From Spirometra erinaceieuropaei (taxonomy: Eukaryota; Platyhelminthes; Cestoda; Diphyllobothriidea; Diphyllobothriidae): a stretch of 64,000 nt of DNA. This document shows positions 1 through 12,420 of the stretch, in pieces. Every line of letters starts with the position of its first letter. Position 1 is the stretch's first letter. The position numbers and the translations under genes are program-made. The notes under the pieces are model-generated. The model was not told where the DNA came from and did not search any database. It saw only the letters and a list, made by a program, of their open reading frames with translations. Where the stretch lies: contig CACRXP010000022.1 in the NCBI GenBank assembly GCA_902702965.1, forward strand, positions 672,054 to 736,053. Reading direction: 5' to 3'.

Positions 1-1639
1 CCTCAAATTTAGGGACATGGAGTCTAGCCGTTTGGCAAGATATCTCCTTTTCTGCAGGTTTTACCTGGCAAGTCTCTCTCACCAGAAATCACTCAATGAA
101 GCTGTTTTCCTGGGCAACCCTAGGCTCACACCTATCTCTACTTCAACGCAGCCTGGTGAGTACATTCTTTTAACCTTACTAGGAAAACCATGAAGCAAGT
201 TTCATGTTTGATTAAAGGACCCAAAATTATTGAAATTGATGTTCTGCCTCAAATGGGTTTTTTGCCGGAATAATGATCCAGTTTTGCTTTGACGATATTT
301 CGTTTGTATATTTTATTGGCACTTAGCCTCTGCTACTTTCAATATACTTTCCGTTAACAAACTGGTAAAATATAGTGGGCGTTCTCGGACCGCATAGGGC
401 CTAATAAACGATTTTACGCCAAACTCGAACTTCTTAAGAATATGTAAAATCAAATAAGTTACGCTGAGTAGAAATTAATCTGTACACTCAATGCATTCTG
501 TACAATATGATTAGTCCGCTGCTTTTCTGCAAATAAAGGGAAACATGTCAGATTCCACCATGATCGCCAAGCTTCAGTGGCTAGCCCACATTAGGAGTTG
601 GTAGTCCAAATCAGATTTGTTCCTGTTTCCAGTAAGAATAACTTATTTTTGACTGTTAGGGCAGACACACTGCACTCTGCAGGATCTGGGCAGCTAAATT
701 GCCGCACAGTGGTCACAAATTGGTTCGCATTCCCAGAGTACTGACTATCAAACCCTCGGCTTCTAGTCCGCCTGAAATCCAACGTTGCCGGTTAACCGGT
801 ATAAGTGTCGTTTTTTCGCTTCTTGCGAATCTGATAATTACTTTTTGAGTTCTCCTTCAGACCAAATGTGTATTGATAATCTTAGGATCATCTCTAGCAC
901 GTTTTCTAGAATGTGTGTGATACCTCTACCCTATAGTGGAATTTCTTGCAGTGCCACTCTGGTTATCCTGTCCTTTACGCCATAGAGGACGCTATTTCAT
1001 AATGGCGGAAACCTGCAGGACAGTTTTGTGAAACTTGACCTTGAAGATTTTACCGTCGTGAACATTACATTCTACGTTCCCAAACAAAAACCTACCTCTT
1101 TATGGTTTCTGTCTCAGCACTGCTGTTTGCTTATCACACAATGTGTCGTAGGGTGTCCATCAGTCTATCAGCCGGTTACTCGGATTAAATGACAGAAGTC
1201 TTGGGATACTGCTTTCAATCTCTCCATATCTCTGTAAATTACCTAAGACAGATAATGCAAGAGGATCGTTCAAATGGCAAGGAATTTTTGACATAACTGC
1301 GAACAATACATCAATCATTCGGCAGTGAAAAAGGGGGAGTGCACACTGGTGCTACAATTTCTCATTTAGCTTGACAACGGTATCGTCTGAGATTCGTCTT
1401 CGGTTCTATTTCCGAAAGATTTTTCAGTCCACTTCAACATCAAGTCGACTTGACAACTAGAACGCTGCTAGGAAGTTAATAAACTCTGCATGTGGCGAAT
1501 GTGGTAGAGGCTCAAGCTGTTCAGGCACTCCTCGTACATCAATAGTTAGATTTCGGAAACAACATCCACATCACATTTTTGTACATACTAAAGGATATCT
1601 ACGGCTTTCCGATGCGAAGACCATCAAGGCTGTGTCGCG
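1..1639 (+). other. Left end of window, no gene recognised
   Basis: Short frames only. It may include further decayed parts of the LINE at 1640-2960, but no motif is recognisable. Confidence 0.45.
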
Positions 1640-2960
1640 TTTTCCAAGCGCGGCCGCACTAATGCTCCATATACCTTGCCGAAAATATCAGCCTTAAGGC
1701 TTGAAAAAGTTCTGACTATCGCACGCATAGTCGACACTGTCGTCATTGCGACTTTGGAACATCGTTGTTACACTTGATTTGTCTTTAACCAGCACCCCAA
1801 GGTCTTTTTTGGACATTCACGGTTCTAAGCCGTTTATTTTCAAGGCAATTCTGTCGTGAAGGTGCATTTCTCCGATGAGTTGCCAACATTATTTGCATTA
1901 GTACACTGTTTTGTCATTAAACTCAATGCACCAGATCTCGCTCCATGCGTCCGGTTCCTTTATGTCCTGTCGTAACATCTGCGAGCTTGTTTCGTCGTTT
2001 ATCACGGTCTTCATTTTACGGTTATCTTCAACGAGCGCAATATTCGACTTTACTTCACGTGCAAGGTCATTAACCTAGATAATGACTAGGAACGACCTAA
2101 AAACCGACCCTTGTGACACTCCATTTTTACAGGCACCCATTCTAAGCAGTAGCCCCCTACAGAATTTTCTCTTACGATGGTATAAGATAACTCTAATCCT
2201 TTTTGGGAAAATGTCTCTAAATCCTGGTCTTGACATCTCTTGAGTAAGGCGCTTAGATGAAACACAAACAAGGGCCTTTCTAGAGTCAGAGAAGATGGTA
2301 TTGACTGGTTGCCCTTCATCCAGTGCCCTTTGATAATGCTAAAACGATGTAAGGAAGTTCGGATAAAAGGAACTCTTTTCGTAGAAAGCCCCATAAGTTG
2401 AACTGATCTGGCAGACGTTTCAATCAAAAAATACAAATAGTTTTAACTATCCTCTTCACATAAGGCTGACTCCTCGATAGTTGGTGGGGTAAAGTCGTGT
2501 TTGCCAGCTTCCGTGTGTCTAGACGTTTGCCAGCTTCAAGCGACTTTCAAAAGATGGTGTACAGTGTTTCGGTAAATTATCCAGCCAATTCATACAGGAG
2601 TACACCTGGAATTTTATTTGCCCCAGGTGACTTGGTCTGATCCAACTTCTATAGCTTAGCTACACGTAGCTGCATCGTAAACAATACTCTGCTTACAAGT
2701 TGATCGTCGAAAAACTGTGGCAGAACATTGGGCCGGAAAGAACGTTTTGTGGTATAAACAAGTTAAATGAATTCCGACAGACGCTTGACCTTTAAAACGC
2801 TATTGTTCAAAATTTGTTGGCTTCGCCTTTTAGGGCTGCGAATTGGTCACGATTCTTAGTATTAAACCTGATTTAGGCACATAATGTTTTAGGCTTTTGC
2901 AGTGCCTCTTCCAGTAGCCTCACTTCATAAAAAGCACGTGCTTTATGGAGAAGTCTATTG
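1640..2960 (-). pseudogene. Degraded CR1/Jockey-like LINE reverse transcriptase
   Basis: Reading the minus strand, scattered frames carry the standard LINE RT landmarks in order. These are EVRLLEEALQKPK (about 2920), KSPGANKIPG (about 2620), SLEAGKRLDTRKLAN (about 2540), DEGQPVNTIFSDSRKA (about 2300), VSQGSVFRSFL then VNDLA (about 2110-2060), a degenerate FADD site read as VEDN (2021-2032), KTVINDE, and KKDLGVLV (about 1800). Several frameshifts and stops separate them, so this is a dead copy. The family assignment rests on these remembered motif shapes. Confidence 0.7.
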
Positions 2961-4146
2961 CATAGTTTTCCGTTGTCGTCTAGAGTGTGTAAGTTTTTCC
3001 GAGAACTCCGTTTGTTGAAAGACTTTCCACAACTTGCGCATCTTAGAAATCTTTTTACTCAGGTCGCCAGTCATTTCCATCTGCTTCTGGCGGAATGTTC
3101 CTTGTGGGAGTAGTGCTCTTCAATTAAGTTATTCCCAGTTAATTAAAGCGCTTTTTAATATTTGTCGACACCTCCGCATGACATTTCTGTCCATGGTGTG
3201 TGTCAAATCGTTGATTATATTGCGTCGAAGTTAGCCCACAAGACATTTCTTGACGACTTTAAGCCTCGTTCAGGAACAGCTATAGGTATTGATTCAAACA
3301 TAAATGCCATGTGATCACAAGAAACTAGGGTTAAATATGCCGAATCAGTTTTTGTTATCCACGGCGCCATAAATGACAGTAACCGCCGACCGTTATAATG
3401 ATGTTCGTTCACTGTCATAAGAGGATCTTTTGAAGTCCGTCTGTGAATCAGACCTCCTATATTTGCCGCCTACCCGAATAAACCATATCAGAGTGAATTA
3501 TGGAGACTTCCAATATTCCCTCAAATTTTTTACAGAGACGTTACTTTACAACTGTGGATAATACTGTCTGTGTATGTGGTGACCTACGAAGATTTGTAAA
3601 ACAGGCAGATAGGGAAGTTAGTTTACCTTTTCTGTGGCACACAACACAATAGTCGATTATTGAACAAATATACTAACGACATGGAACGCTAAAACGCCAC
3701 ACCGCAAGGTGCGAAGAATTTACGATAACTTTCATCTAAAACAGAATAAAGGAACTAGAGAGAGATAGTAAAACCTACTGGGAGAATGTGCGAAGGATTT
3801 CAGAAGAGGCTTTTGCGATTTGACGTCTTTTTCGCGGGTTCAACAAAAGGCCGGTAAGTTAAAGAATATAGCCAATTTTGGATAAGCCAATATGAGACGT
3901 GTCGTTTACTTAAAATATATCTAGATTGACCATTCCTTTTCTTTCAAGCTTCAAAATCCGTCTTCTGGTGCCGGGTCTTGTTGTTTGCATTCTACCATCT
4001 CATAGCCTAACAACGTCCTCTAGGTTTGAAGCATTCTGCGTTTACGAATGTCCGGGCAATTTTTGTGCACTCCAGTAGGGTTTATTGGCAACCGTTAGAA
4101 GCGAACAGGCGAGTTCCAGGTAGCAATTCAGAAGACGAAGACGCGA

Positions 4147-5565
4147 TCACCGGAACAAGAAACTTATTGGCCTGACGTTCGCAGATAAAGGTGATGGTGG
4201 CACAAGGAGTGCAGTATTTATAGCACGTGGCTGCCGTGCAACCGTATGCGCACTGTAATTAACAGCTCTCGCAATCAGCGCTGGGGTCGTAAATGATGAG
4301 GTGGTGGCTTGGCAGTCCGAGTCCGAGTCGTTAATGGCCGTGATTTCGTCATCCGTGCTGGATGCTGGTGTCACGATTGCTCGGCAAACTGGCTCACTGT
4401 CACTGGGATAATTGCTCGTCCGCGCCCTCCCCACGTGACTGATTCACCTACTCAGGGAAAATCTCAGCACGGAATATGGTAACGGGAGGCCATTACGCTT
4501 GTTGATGTAGTGCGGGCCTGAGAACCATGACTCGAGCAGCTCGCGGCTCACGTGGTTGTCACCCCTTGCGAGGATTTCGGCCACCTGAAATTTGAAAATA
4601 TGGCCGGGTCGCGTCGACTGTGCCGCCACCTGAGAGCTAGCGTCTCCCCGCCTCACTGCTGCTGCGTGCTCGGCAATTCGCGTACAGAGTAATCTCCCAG
4701 TTTTTCGGACGTAGTTGCTTTGTCCGCAACTGCACCAGATCCGGTAGACGATTCCTGACGTTTCCTGCCGTGGCAGTGAGTCTTTAGGTTTCATGACTTG
4801 GCGCCTGACGGTTGCTTCCGGCTTGTGTGCATCCCCAACTCCAAGTGGAGTGAGAAGACGACTGACGGCTTCCGAGACGTTCTTCACGTACGAAGGAGCC
4901 CGCCAAAATTTGGGGCTAGTTGGATTTGGTCTTTCGTCTAGTTTTTTTATGCACTGGTTGACAAAGTTGCGCGGGTAGCCATTGGCTGTCAGTACCTGTC
5001 GAATATATTGTAATTCAGCAACCTTGTCTTCAATTTTACTGTAATGCTTCTCAACGCGCCGATATAGCGCCCTTACGCAGGTGCGTTTGTGACTGATCGG
5101 GTGGTTGCTGTGGAAGTTCAGTGTTTGCGTCGTATTTGTCGCTTTCCTGAACACTTCTGTTTTTAGGCCACCACAATCTTTGCGGCAGACGATGACACCC
5201 AGAAAGGCCAGTTGGTTGTTTTCTTCCTCCTCCATCGTAAATTAAATGTCCGGGAAGACGGCGTTGAGATATTCTTTGATTTCCAGTACCCGATCCCGTT
5301 CGATGACGACGAAGGTATCATCCCCATATCAAGCCCAGAATTTCGGTCTGTGACGTCGGAAAACCAGCGACTCCAGCCTTTTTAGGACCGCCTCGGCTAT
5401 GAGTCCCGAAATCGGCGAACCCATTGGCGTTCCCTTCACCTGCTCGTAGATTGTTCCGTCGAACGTAAAGTACGTCTTCAGACAGAACTTCAGGAGCTGG
5501 ATGATTTGGGCGTGTCCGAGAGGATTCTCCGTTTCGTCGTATTTCTCTCGTAAGAGTAGTTCGTA
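4147..5565 (-). mobile_element. Penelope-like element, 5' truncated, RT plus GIY-YIG endonuclease, three in-frame stops
   Basis: Penelope-like elements are retroelements whose single protein joins a telomerase-like reverse transcriptase to a GIY-YIG endonuclease. The minus-strand frame runs continuously from about 5565. RT motif KGTPMGSPISGLIAEAVL is followed by the catalytic YGDD (5317-5328), then the thumb, with HSNHPISHKR and ANGYPRNFV. The endonuclease has GIVYRIWCSC, TRIAEH and a distal ESW. Three stops interrupt the otherwise open frame: TGA at 5329-5331 just before YGDD, TAA at 5242-5244 and TGA at 4444-4446. Frame homology continues past the last stop into a Ser/Thr-rich tail to 4147. 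The second endonuclease motif reads NYVRKTG, with Arg where YVG is usual. Similarity ends abruptly near 5565, so the N-terminal half is missing. Confidence 0.88.
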
Positions 5566-7041
5566 GTATCGTGGACAGGATCTTTTACTTTCATTTGACT
5601 TCCAATCGTTTATCCTTCTCCCTTTTGCTTGTTAGTCTCTTATATGGTCCAGCTTGCAGCATGAGATGTCAGACGAGTACGTTGTCGAAGACAGTTTTAA
5701 TGATGTCCTTGACTTTCCTTTACGCAGTCTTCCGCCTTTTACTTTCAACCGATTTGAAAACAACAGTACCGATATTTATGAAGAGAAGGAAAAATGTGTC
5801 CTCTTCGATTACGCTTAGTCAAATAGGTTAACCTAGGATTTTTAATCGGAACGCTAACTTTGCATATATGTGATGTCCCTAGAAGGTTTGCATAGAGAGG
5901 GACTGTTATATTCACATGGATATTCAAAAATTCTAGAGCACGGTATTAACTGAACGGTACCGAGGAATCTACATTTGCTAGCCTATAAATCGTCTTTTAG
6001 CATAAGATGCACCATTTCAGAGTGGAAGTTCCCAGTCGTCAGAGTCAGCTTATTTCAAGCTATTCTTGTAGAGCATCAGGCTCTTTTTGGATGAATAACC
6101 TCGTACGTGTCTCTGTTCACCACTAATTAAAGTTGACAGCAGTTCAACCAAAAATGTGTCCATACATGCCGACCCATGGTAAGCACCTCACCGTTATGCT
6201 TTACCTGTGCTTAACTAGATACCCGTCAGTGAATCTGGTAAAAATGCAGTGTAGGCTGTACAAACACATGCGACACATGTTGGAGGTGGTTTATGTTTTC
6301 ATTCTTGCAGTGAAACACCCTAAGGCACAAATTTTGAAACTTCAAATAGTATGTATAGAATTCAAACACCAATGTTTTTAAAAAGGCGAAGTAATGACAG
6401 TAACTATCCGTCCCCACGCACGTTTGAGGTTACACAATCGATCAATCAGTTCTAGTCGACCTCTTAGATATAAATTGCATCAGGTGAAGATTGTAGGAGT
6501 AGGTAATTCAATTCGTCTTGCCCTTTTGAGCTGCTAACTTTCTTAAAGTGAGTATACTTTCCAAATGCATAAAATTATGAGCGGAATTTCAGAAAGTAGT
6601 TGCACCAACCAATCTTCTGTGTGTGCTTACGCAGTTATTCAGCCGTAGGGACGGAGACAAAGTTAAGTGGTGAACCGGATACAAAGGCGCTACATCATTA
6701 AAACAATCACTTTCACTTCCCGAATTTTAGTGATTGAGACGAAACGAGCGACCTTTTACAGTTCGCTTACTCGTATTTTGTAAAGTTTCCACAATATTTG
6801 GCTTTTCAAACACATTTGATTAAGACAAAATTTCGAGTTATTTTAAAAGTTCCTTCGATCTCAAACCATACTAACAACATATTACAGGTTTCCATCATGA
6901 CGCTACTGTAGCGACCGGCGACGTTACGGATGACAAACTCTCACTTGGATGAGGCACTAAGGCGGGTTTTTCAGCTACGGTGACTCTAACCTGAGTTGAC
7001 AAGCGTTGCGCTAAACACATACGTAGGAGCAGCAAAAAGGG
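5566..7041 (+). other. Unassigned region beyond the Penelope truncation point
   Basis: AT-rich. Translation of the minus strand immediately above 5565 shows no Penelope similarity, so this is probably the pre-insertion flank. Nothing else is recognised. Confidence 0.5.
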
Positions 7042-7360
7042 ACGACAGAGAATGTTGGTAGATTGATATATTACTGTTTCGGACTTATCCTGCCTTTATT
7101 CAGCCAACCATAGCCCAGACCAGCAGCTGGGACCAGAAGCACAAACATGCACACAGATGGCGGGGCACTGATGAACTTCTTTTCGAGGAAGTGCTTATGA
7201 TTCATCTGGTAGACCTCATTGATTGACCAACTGCGCCAATTGTGTCTGCACACATGTTTGTATTTCTGGTCCCAGCTGCTGGTCAGGGTTATGTTTGGCT
7301 GAATGAAGGCAGAATAAGCCGATACAGTACTGTATTAATCTATCCGCATTCTCTGTCATC
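7042..7360. repeat. Inverted repeat element with 115-bp arms
   Basis: The left arm 7042-7156 and right arm 7246-7360 are reverse complements with roughly 85 percent identity by eye. Both contain the core ACCAGCAGCTGGGACCAGAA and end in GACAGAGAATG at the outer edge. The roughly 90-bp spacer is not repeated. Related single copies appear near 30955-31075 and, more weakly, 31196-31310, so this is a dispersed family present here as a head-to-head pair. Confidence 0.75.
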
Positions 7361-9477
7361 CCTCCTCGATGCTCTCAGGACTTGGCCGACTTTGGTCTGG
7401 TAATTGGTTGCCCGTTTCTGACCTTTGCTACCCATACGGAGCTTGCTTCCTCCGTGAAGCCCATGGATAGGTGTGCACGCATTCCTGACTGAACATACGT
7501 AGTAATTTAGTCAGAAAATAGTTAGAAACGTACACAATCTGTCTTACGAGAGACAAATATTTTGAATCACAAGGAGGAGATATGGCATTATTAGGGAGAA
7601 AAATGTAATGAGTACGACTCGTTCGTCTTGAGTGAGAAGTTATCCCGACATGTCTGTTGGATTTTCGGTGGACATTGCAGTGCCAGAGGGAACTGAACGA
7701 ATAGGCTACGGAGATGGCTTACGCTGGAAGAGAGTGGGGAACGCTGTTTCGATTGTTGGTATTGAACCCATTCAGACAACAGAGTAGAAGAGAATGTAAA
7801 GAGTACAAATATATTTCAGGAATGAACGGGAATGTGGCATGTATAGTAATATTCAATAGTACAAAAAGGCTGAGCTAAACCAGGTAGATGACCCGTCCGG
7901 ATAAAAAAGCGGAGCCGGCATGCCCACTAAACAACCGGTGAAGAATGAAACGCTGTGGAAACCTGCAGATGAAATCAGTGGAGCACACTGACGTAGAGTA
8001 AACAGGACGAGTGTTACAACGGGAATTTTGGGGTGGGGGGGTGAAGTCGACAGTTGAGCGGGAAGACGCACCAACACTCAGTCACACCTCCATCAAGGCC
8101 AGTGCCAAAGTGTCACCATATTCAAGCAGTTCAGTCCAGTTCGTTAGGCGTTAAACGGGGAGGTATCCTCAGTCCACCTGAACATCTAAGTCGAACCCGA
8201 GGTGCGTTACTGCACTGTAAATCAGTAATTTGTGCGTGCTTGCTTGCACGCTATACTAAGCGAAATAGCTGCGAACAGTAAGGCCAGATGAACCCCTGTG
8301 GCCGTACGTCTAACCATTTTGAGTAATCGGTCAATATTTCAAAAATCCGAAATTTCAGCGGCTAGCTAGCAAGCGCTCTCACTAAGCAACATAAGCTCGT
8401 CGTACGTGACAGAGGTACCTGGTGCACATACACAGGTGCTTCAGCCTGCTGACAAAAAATCCCTTAATTGACTTCCGTTTGTCAAATTGTACACTAAATT
8501 TGCTACTTGGTTCGGTCTCCAAACATTTTATGCGTAGAGCGTTTCGATTGAATTTTGAACGGCTGCAAGATATCATCGGACTTCGTTTACGAGTTACTGG
8601 CTATGGAGTATAAGTGCGGCAATTCAGGTGTTTAACAACAACATTAACGGTCACAATTTCAGACCTCGAAACAAAACTTCTGGCAAACAACTATGAAGCA
8701 GATTCTGGTCCACGAAGTATTAGGTTTGGGGAAGGGAAAAATTGAACTCTAATTCTGGCGTCTTCAATCACACCCTACGCACCTAGTAGATCGTCCCGGT
8801 AAGGCACTGGTTTTTGCATAACCGACAGCTCGAACGACTTTACCGATGACGTCCATCGTGTGTCCCATAGCAGGTTGGCGAAGAAACGGTGAACTGCGCG
8901 TGTATTGGTCAATAATGCTAGTAGACATGTGCTGCATCTATGACACTCCCCTCCCTTAACCAACCAAGGTCCGCGTCAGGAAAGAGCCAGGAAGATCGGC
9001 GACATAATAGAATGCAGTGACAGGCGCGGTAAGAACCTGCACCCACCTGTGCCGCAGCAATCCCCATTTGTGGCAGTTGTTGTGGGAACGCATCCCGGAT
9101 AATATGTGCCATGTCTTAAGCTAGCCCTCATTTTTGCTCAACCAAAACACCCAAGTGATCAATTGTTTATATAAAATAACATGGGCGGTTAGCTCCCTAT
9201 TTTATATCGTTAGTCGAGGTGTACGTACGCAAGAAAACGCGGCATCTCATGTTTTATGGGAGAATAAGCGGATGAGTTAAAATCAGTAGTTTTTTTAAGT
9301 CAGTATAAGTCAGTTTACTAAGGGAATGAGGCTTTCGCCCTTGAACTCCCTATTCATACCGATAAACAAAAATATAATCAATAGTTACATCAGCAAATGC
9401 GGAAATTCAAAAAGATAGCGGTAAGTGTGAACCAGGCGCAAACTGCCGTCGCTAAAACAATCGTGATTATATGTACA
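7361..9477 (+). other. Unassigned intergenic region
   Basis: Several short overlapping frames on both strands (for example 8775-8963 and 8918-9112, minus) and moderately GC-rich patches suggest old repeats, but none can be assigned to a family. Confidence 0.4.
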
Positions 9478-10000
9478 TTAGTTTCTCAGCAAATGAGCAT
9501 CTAGTCTGCATTTAAAGGATTCGACAGTTTCGGGAAGAACCACGGCATCAGGGAGTCCGTTCCATGCCACAATGACCCTTTGAGAGAAGGCGTTCCGTCG
9601 GACGTCCGAATGAGCCAGCTTCCTCTGAAGTTTGAAGAGACGTCCACGCAGACGGTCAGTCCTGGCCAATTCGAAGAATTCATCAAAGTCTAGGACGCAC
9701 TCACGGCCTCCGACAATTCTGTGGTTTGAATGAGATCGCCGCGCAGATGCCTGTATTTGAGAGGAAACAGATTTAGTCCGGTAAGCTTGGTTTCGTAAGG
9801 CAGATGATTAAGATTCTTGGCCATCTTCGTAGCCATCGCCTGTGCTTTTTCAGGTCGTCGATAGTCTTTCTTCAACCACAGTCGCCAGACCTGGTTACAG
9901 ATAAGTCTCAAGCGCGATTTCGCGGAGTTTTGGTTCAATTGTGCTACCATTAGGACACACCTCTTTCTCACCCTTTGTGATTCTTGATTATTGCCATGAA
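9478..10000 (-). pseudogene. 3' end of a degraded CR1/L2-like LINE
   Basis: The minus strand encodes the typical C-terminal end of a LINE RT. HLPYETKLTGLNLFPLKYR and HLRGDLIQT lead, after one frameshift near 9720, into ECVLDFDEFFELARTDRLRG. The end reads FSQRVIVAWNGLPDAVV and then FKCRLDAH, the common AWNxLPxxVV tail. It stops at 9478. Sequence up to about 10330 on the same strand may belong to it but lacks recognisable motifs. Confidence 0.78.
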
Positions 10001-10974
10001 GAATAAGACTTGTAATTTTCCTCCTGGCATTCCGGGTACTTTTGTGTCCACAGAGAACGAAGATCGTGTTTCGAAATGCCCCATACATTAACGCATCATT
10101 CCAGTCCGTATACAGATGATGCTGTGAACAAAGGATTTTCCCCCAACAAGTATTCCCACAACATCCTTTGTCGAAATTTCCTTGTAACGTACAATGAAGT
10201 GCCAAATTGCCGTCACGATCTGACATCATCTTTCAGAAATATTTTCCGCCGATTTTCTGAATTCGCGCATAACTGTATAGCAAAATCCGACCGTACTAGT
10301 GACTCATGTAGATCCCTCTCACGTTGACACTGTTCACACCAGAAAGCCGATGCACCCAATCAAATGAAAGGTAGCGTACTTCCGTGTAGTGATATGCTGC
10401 CATCTCTCAGATTTATTAAACCTCTACAATAAAACCCCTTTATAAACTCCATAGGTCCAGTTATACTTCCAAATAATTCTTTGCTCGGAATACCGCTCAC
10501 TGACCAACGCCCTGTTCTTTATCCTTCAAACAGTCCTTACGTGAATCGCCTTACGTAAAGTCATTAACCCCTCAACCTTATCAGGCTTCCCACCATTTAA
10601 CGCCATTGTTTCTTACTAAAGTCACCTAACTCCTTTAATTTCCATCCTAGATCTGGTTTTCCACTATATAATCCTCATAAATGCCTACCCTCTTATTCAC
10701 TTCTAACTTCTTTCTAGCGTCGCTTCTTTCCAAGTTAACTACAATTTAGCCTAGCCCTTTCTTACTCTCCCAGTATGCTAATGTCGAATAAAATGATCCC
10801 TACATCTTTTAGGTCTACCGCCCGGCATTTTATTACGCACTGTCCACGTACGAATAGTTCTGGGCTCATAAGTACTTATTTACTTAGTAACTCTAATTTA
10901 CAGCTTACCAATCTACCTCTACATCGTCTTTCTCTACATGTCGTTGACAATAGCTGTGCTGCCCAAAACACATC

Positions 10975-12390
10975 AAATATTATATTATTAATGCCAGGTC
11001 AGTTATAAAATAAGTGATCCAAATCAGGGTCATTACTCTCAAAATGACGCCTGACTAAATGCGCATAACAGAAGAGTGGACCTATTGTCTAATTTCTGAC
11101 TCTTCCATGATTATAGATGTCTTTGCAAAAATAATGACCGCACAACTAAGGTTGGGGGTGTTTGCATTCTTTATCTTTGATCTTTCCTAAAGCTTTCTCC
11201 CTATAACCTGAATGACTCCTCATTCTAGACGAACTTCCTAAAATAGATTTGATTTCGAATAACTCTTCACCTGGATTCCGAGCCTTACAAGATATTCTAA
11301 ATTTTTCTAACTGATCCAAACTGGTGCGCTCTCCAACGGGAGATAATCACATTTTAGATCTAATTTTTGCAAATGACGTTGCCCCTCTGTTTGTTCCTTT
11401 CAAAAGGACCTCTTTGATATTGACCACGTATTAATCCATTGTTGATTATCGCTTGCCTTTTCAAAAAAGACCAGCACCGTTCGGACTTACATAAACTACG
11501 ATTGCGTAGATAACGACTTAATAAATAACTATATTAGATCTTTGGATTCGTGTGGCTTCCTCTCCTGTAGCGAGGCAACCATTTTTCGTGATGTCGTGTC
11601 TAAGGATTCCAAGGACATCCTAGAGTTCGTTCCGCGTAGATATCTCGAGTCTAATTCTTCAGATTCCCTTGTTCCTCATTTTCTTCAAAACAGAGTAAAA
11701 GTTGAGAGTCAGCTGCGTGATCTCTCCACTAGTTCTTAATCCGTTCATCTTAAGATCACAGAGATTTTCAAAATGACCTGAAAGATGCGCCAAGCGCGAT
11801 AGGCAAAGAAAATCACTTTGTCTCAGTGATCCGAACCTTGGCAAATCCACCGTTAACATTTTTCGTCAGTTGTCCTCCTCTAAGCGTGGTCACGAACTTC
11901 CACCCCTGCTACATGATAACAAAATCGTCCTCAACAATGACACTGACAAGGCGGAGTTGTTTAGTGCTTTCTGAGCAAAACACCTTACTACTGAGTCCGA
12001 ACCAGTCCATTTCCTTCGGTCACTTTCAGACAGGACACTGGGTACAATCAATGTCTCCTCAGATCTCATTAAGATACTCATAAGTTGTCTGAAATGCTCA
12101 CACTGCTCAGGACCGGACTGGATTCGAAATTTGATTATTAAACAGGCATCCCCTATTTCCCTCCCTATTTCCCTCAAATACACTGACTGACTGACCTTCC
12201 CAGACTACTTAGTCATTTATCCTTGGTTTATATTTCCAGGACATTTTTCCCGGAATCATGGATGACATCATTTGTCATTCTGATCTTCAAGTCTAGATCT
12301 CGATCTGATGTAAATAACTATCGAGGCGTGCACACGACACCAACTCTAGCAAAACTCCTTGACCTCAAGTGTGCTTACTCATATTCTAAT
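10975..12390 (+). pseudogene. Degraded LINE with endonuclease and start of RT
   Basis: The plus strand shows the opening of an apurinic endonuclease (INARSVI near 10985), the late endonuclease segment NHILDLIFANDVAPL (about 11345-11390), and the start of the RT domain near 12240-12370. There SWMTSFVILIFKSRSRSDV is followed by NNYRGV and TPTLAKLLDL, the standard WKxxxVxPIFK / NYRPVSLTP pattern. Stops and frameshifts separate the parts, and no RT palm motifs follow 12390. It lies opposite in orientation to the LINE tail at 9478-10000, so it is a separate insertion. Confidence 0.7.
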
Positions 12391-12420
12391 GATACCCCAT
12401 TTTTTGTGTTTAAAAGTTAA

